Shown here: piece by piece, positions 61,981 through 64,000 of the stretch
Layout: every line of letters starts with the position of its first letter
How positions within the stretch are numbered: position 1 is the first letter of the stretch
From: Vanilla planifolia
Taxonomy: Eukaryota > Streptophyta > Magnoliopsida > Asparagales > Orchidaceae
Direction of reading: 5' to 3'
Length of the DNA stretch: 64,000 bases
Assembly (NCBI GenBank): GCA_023846275.1
Contig: CM043868.1
Location: 19,439,755-19,503,754 of the forward strand
Notes under the pieces: generated by a model
What the model was told of the DNA's origin: nothing
Databases searched by the model: none
What the model saw: the letters and a program-made list of their open reading frames with translations, nothing else
Program-made: the position numbers and the translations under genes

Positions 61981-62099
61981 TGTAAGGTTGTAGGGGTTCA
62001 TCTAATCATGAAATTTTCATGCTTTTCTAATTCTTGCTCAGCTTCATTATCAGGCATTATGTTTTTTTTATTCTAACTCTTTTTGTTTATTAATATTTT

Positions 62100-63300
62100 C
62101 TAAATTTATAATCATGGTTCTCTTTAGGTAGTTTGTAACTACATATCCTTTTTTATGACACTTAAGTAATTTTAGATTAGGTTGGTTAGCTTAAAAAGGT
62201 TATGAAGAAATGGGTGGTAAAACAAGTTTGAGAGTTTAGAAACTATGATGGATGGGATATATAAAGTATTAGTATAAGTGTCTTAAGAAATTATGATGTG
62301 GGTTTTTTGAGATTTTAACTCATCATTTCTCTTAAAATAAGAAGTTTTATTTTTTTATATTTATAGTCATGTGATAGGCTTTCTATAAGATGATAATATT
62401 TTTCAAGTTAAGCTAAGCCTATATGTATTTCTTTAAACCTATCTTAAAATGGGATAATACTACACCCTTAGGTTCATCTACATCGCATCTAAGTTTATAA
62501 TCCAAAAATTTGTTAATATACTCCTTAACAGATCTATTATGTTGGAAAAATCTTTGTCATTTATTTAATATTTTGACACTATAAGTTATTGGAATAAACC
62601 TATTGTACAACATAACATTAAGATTTCTCTAATTTTAGCATACATATTCATCATTATTAGTATATTATTGTTTTAAGTTTTTAAGAAATATACAAATAAT
62701 ACTAGTAAGTTTAGCATTAACAAATTGATACTTTTTTATTCACTTATTTAGTGCCAGTCAAACTAATCATCTATACTAGTCTGTCAGTTAATACAATATT
62801 TAGAATCATAACTATCATCAAAAGTTAAGACATCTAGTTTCAGATTAAAGATATGCTCTCTATCTCAAAACTTTTTAAGTCTTTCCTTATCACTAAACAG
62901 ATCTAAATCATATTTTAGTCTGAATCATCTAAAGGTTCATTTATTCTATGGTTATGATTTTTCTAATATATATCTTGGTCAGATTTATCAAAAGGATCAT
63001 CATGTCTTCCATAATTCCTATGCCTCTTAATGCTTCCTTCTAAATCATTGGATGTGACACTTCTTCTCATATCATCTTTTTCTCTTTTAAGATTTGATTT
63101 ACATTATTGGTTTAAGAGGATTTGACTAACCATCTAGGTGAGTTGTCTATTGATTTGAATATTTCTAACATAGGGTCTTGTTTTAAATTTTGTCTTTAGT
63201 TTTGAACTAATTCTTAACTTTGATTTGTCATTTGATAAGACCTACCAAATCTCATGATCATTCAAAGATTTGTCAAATAGGGAATATCAAATAAAGAAAA
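62100..63300 (-). pseudogene. Gypsy gag remnant with decayed zinc knuckle
   Basis: Minus-strand pieces in several frames resemble plant Gypsy gag: a CHKKGYVVTNYLK knuckle near 62,150 and a run near 62,400-62,640 that fits the LxxLxQGxxSVxEYYxEMExL..R pattern weakly. Confidence 0.5.
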
Positions 63301-63589
63301 ATAATTTAGGATATGTTTTTTTCATAAAAAAATTATGAAAGTAAAATCATCGCCACCATTGACCAGCAAAGCTGAGATGAGGTGTATTTTTAAGAAAATG
63401 ACGAGTGATTAGGGCCCTACTTTTACCAAATCACCTCCTTGACAAAATCAGATAATTTTTATGGAAGATGATGGGGAGTCATATCACTGCTTTTGTACTA
63501 CTTTCTAAGATAAAGTTTACTTAAAATTAGTTAAGAGTTCTTTAGTGGATAAGGTAAGTAAAAAAAAGAAAAAAATATTTTCTTTTTTA

Positions 63590-63836
63590 GTAAAAAAATA
63601 ATATTATCTAATACCAAAATTGATGTAAAATAAGAAAATATATTCTTTAATACCAAAGTTGAATATACTAAATAAAGGATTTTTTAATAAAAAATCTTAA
63701 CCTCTAATACCAAAGTTGAATATAATAAATAAAAGAAAAAGATTTAGTAGAAAATAATATTATTTGATACTAAAGTTGGTGTACTAAACAAAAAAAAATT
63801 GTTAGTAGAAAACCTTAGCTTTTATATTAAATTTAA
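63590..63836 (-). repeat. short tandem array containing the primer-binding site
   Basis: Five degenerate copies, at a mostly 57-59 bp spacing, each with a (T)AATACCA(A)A-type core (63,607; 63,648; 63,705; 63,764; 63,821). On the minus strand the third reads TTTGGTATTAGAGG, close to the Met-tRNA primer-binding site, and the last lies at the LTR border. Confidence 0.75.
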
Positions 63837-64000
63837 TGTATGATGGATTTAAACTTTTATTAGGATCTATATTGAAGCTTATAATACTGAAGATGATCAA
63901 TAAATTATTAAGAAATATAAAAAAGATACTATGCAATAATAAGGGTAAAGTATCGTGTGTAATTTTTAGAACTATTTAAATATTGGTATTCCAAAGCTAT

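Larger units (their letters stand above)
59567..64000 (-). mobile_element. Ty3/Gypsy LTR retrotransposon, minus strand, 5' LTR cut by window edge
   Basis: Left (3') LTR 59,567-60,852 and right (5') LTR from 63,837 share the start TGTA(G/T)GA(A/T)(A/G)GATTTA(G/A)AC and the later TACTGAAGATG, AATAAATTATTAA, GAACTATTTAAATATT, ATTCCAAAG(T/C)T series. A polypurine tract (minus AGAAGAAAAAATG) flanks the left LTR at 60,853. The interior has, in minus-strand order, gag remnants, zinc knuckle, protease and the integrase C-terminus; RT, RNase H and the integrase core are missing. Confidence 0.85.

Noticed and set aside
1..64000. CRISPR arrays, bacterial operons, rRNA genes
   Set aside because: No regularly spaced short repeats of that kind, no ribosome binding sites; spliced plant genes throughout.

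Overview
This 64 kb window is AT-rich nuclear DNA of a plant. It holds two genes for plastid proteins, both on the minus strand, with plant-style GT..AG introns that are very long and packed with decayed retrotransposons. The layout (compact coding exons, kilobase introns full of LTR and LINE remnants, (TA)n microsatellites) suggests a flowering plant with expanded introns. The species cannot be named from the sequence alone.

Gene 1 (about 3,915-34,818, minus) is a GDT1/UPF0016-family cation transporter of the PAM71 (GDT1-like, chloroplastic) type. Twelve coding exons join in phase to a 375-residue protein with a transit peptide and two signature repeats, ELGDKT and EWGDKS. The first intron is about 13 kb. 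Gene 2 (about 41,080-57,607, minus) is chloroplast uroporphyrinogen decarboxylase, closest to the HEME2 type, which makes coproporphyrinogen III for haem and chlorophyll. Five exons are clear. The exon carrying the transit peptide has no in-frame ATG, and a 20-nt upstream micro-exon is proposed to supply it. Gene 2 lies upstream of gene 1 in the direction of transcription, with about 6.3 kb between them.

Region by region: 1-3,766 intergenic AT-rich DNA with a degenerate direct repeat. 3,767-34,818 gene 1; intron 5 holds a truncated L1-type LINE, an LTR-like repeat pair and a long inverted repeat, and intron 1 holds many tandem duplications and LTR-like ends. 34,819-35,060 GC-richer promoter/leader of gene 1. 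35,061-41,079 intergenic, no gene recognised. 41,080-57,607 gene 2; intron 2 holds an internally deleted Ty3/Gypsy element with both LTRs next to a Copia gag fragment, and intron 1 (large) holds an antisense Ty3/Gypsy gag-RT remnant. 57,608-58,150 GC-richer promoter side of gene 2. 59,567 to the window end: a minus-strand Ty3/Gypsy element whose 5' LTR runs off the right edge and whose primer-binding site lies in a short tandem array.

Both genes act in the chloroplast (manganese/calcium handling for photosystem II; tetrapyrrole synthesis). Nothing in the sequence shows that they are co-regulated beyond GATAAG (I-box-like) motifs close to both start regions. I saw no clearly new biological system. 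The most distinctive points are the missing ATG/micro-exon of gene 2, the long inverted repeat in gene 1, the repeated primer-binding sites in two unrelated LTR elements, and the high density of local tandem duplications.
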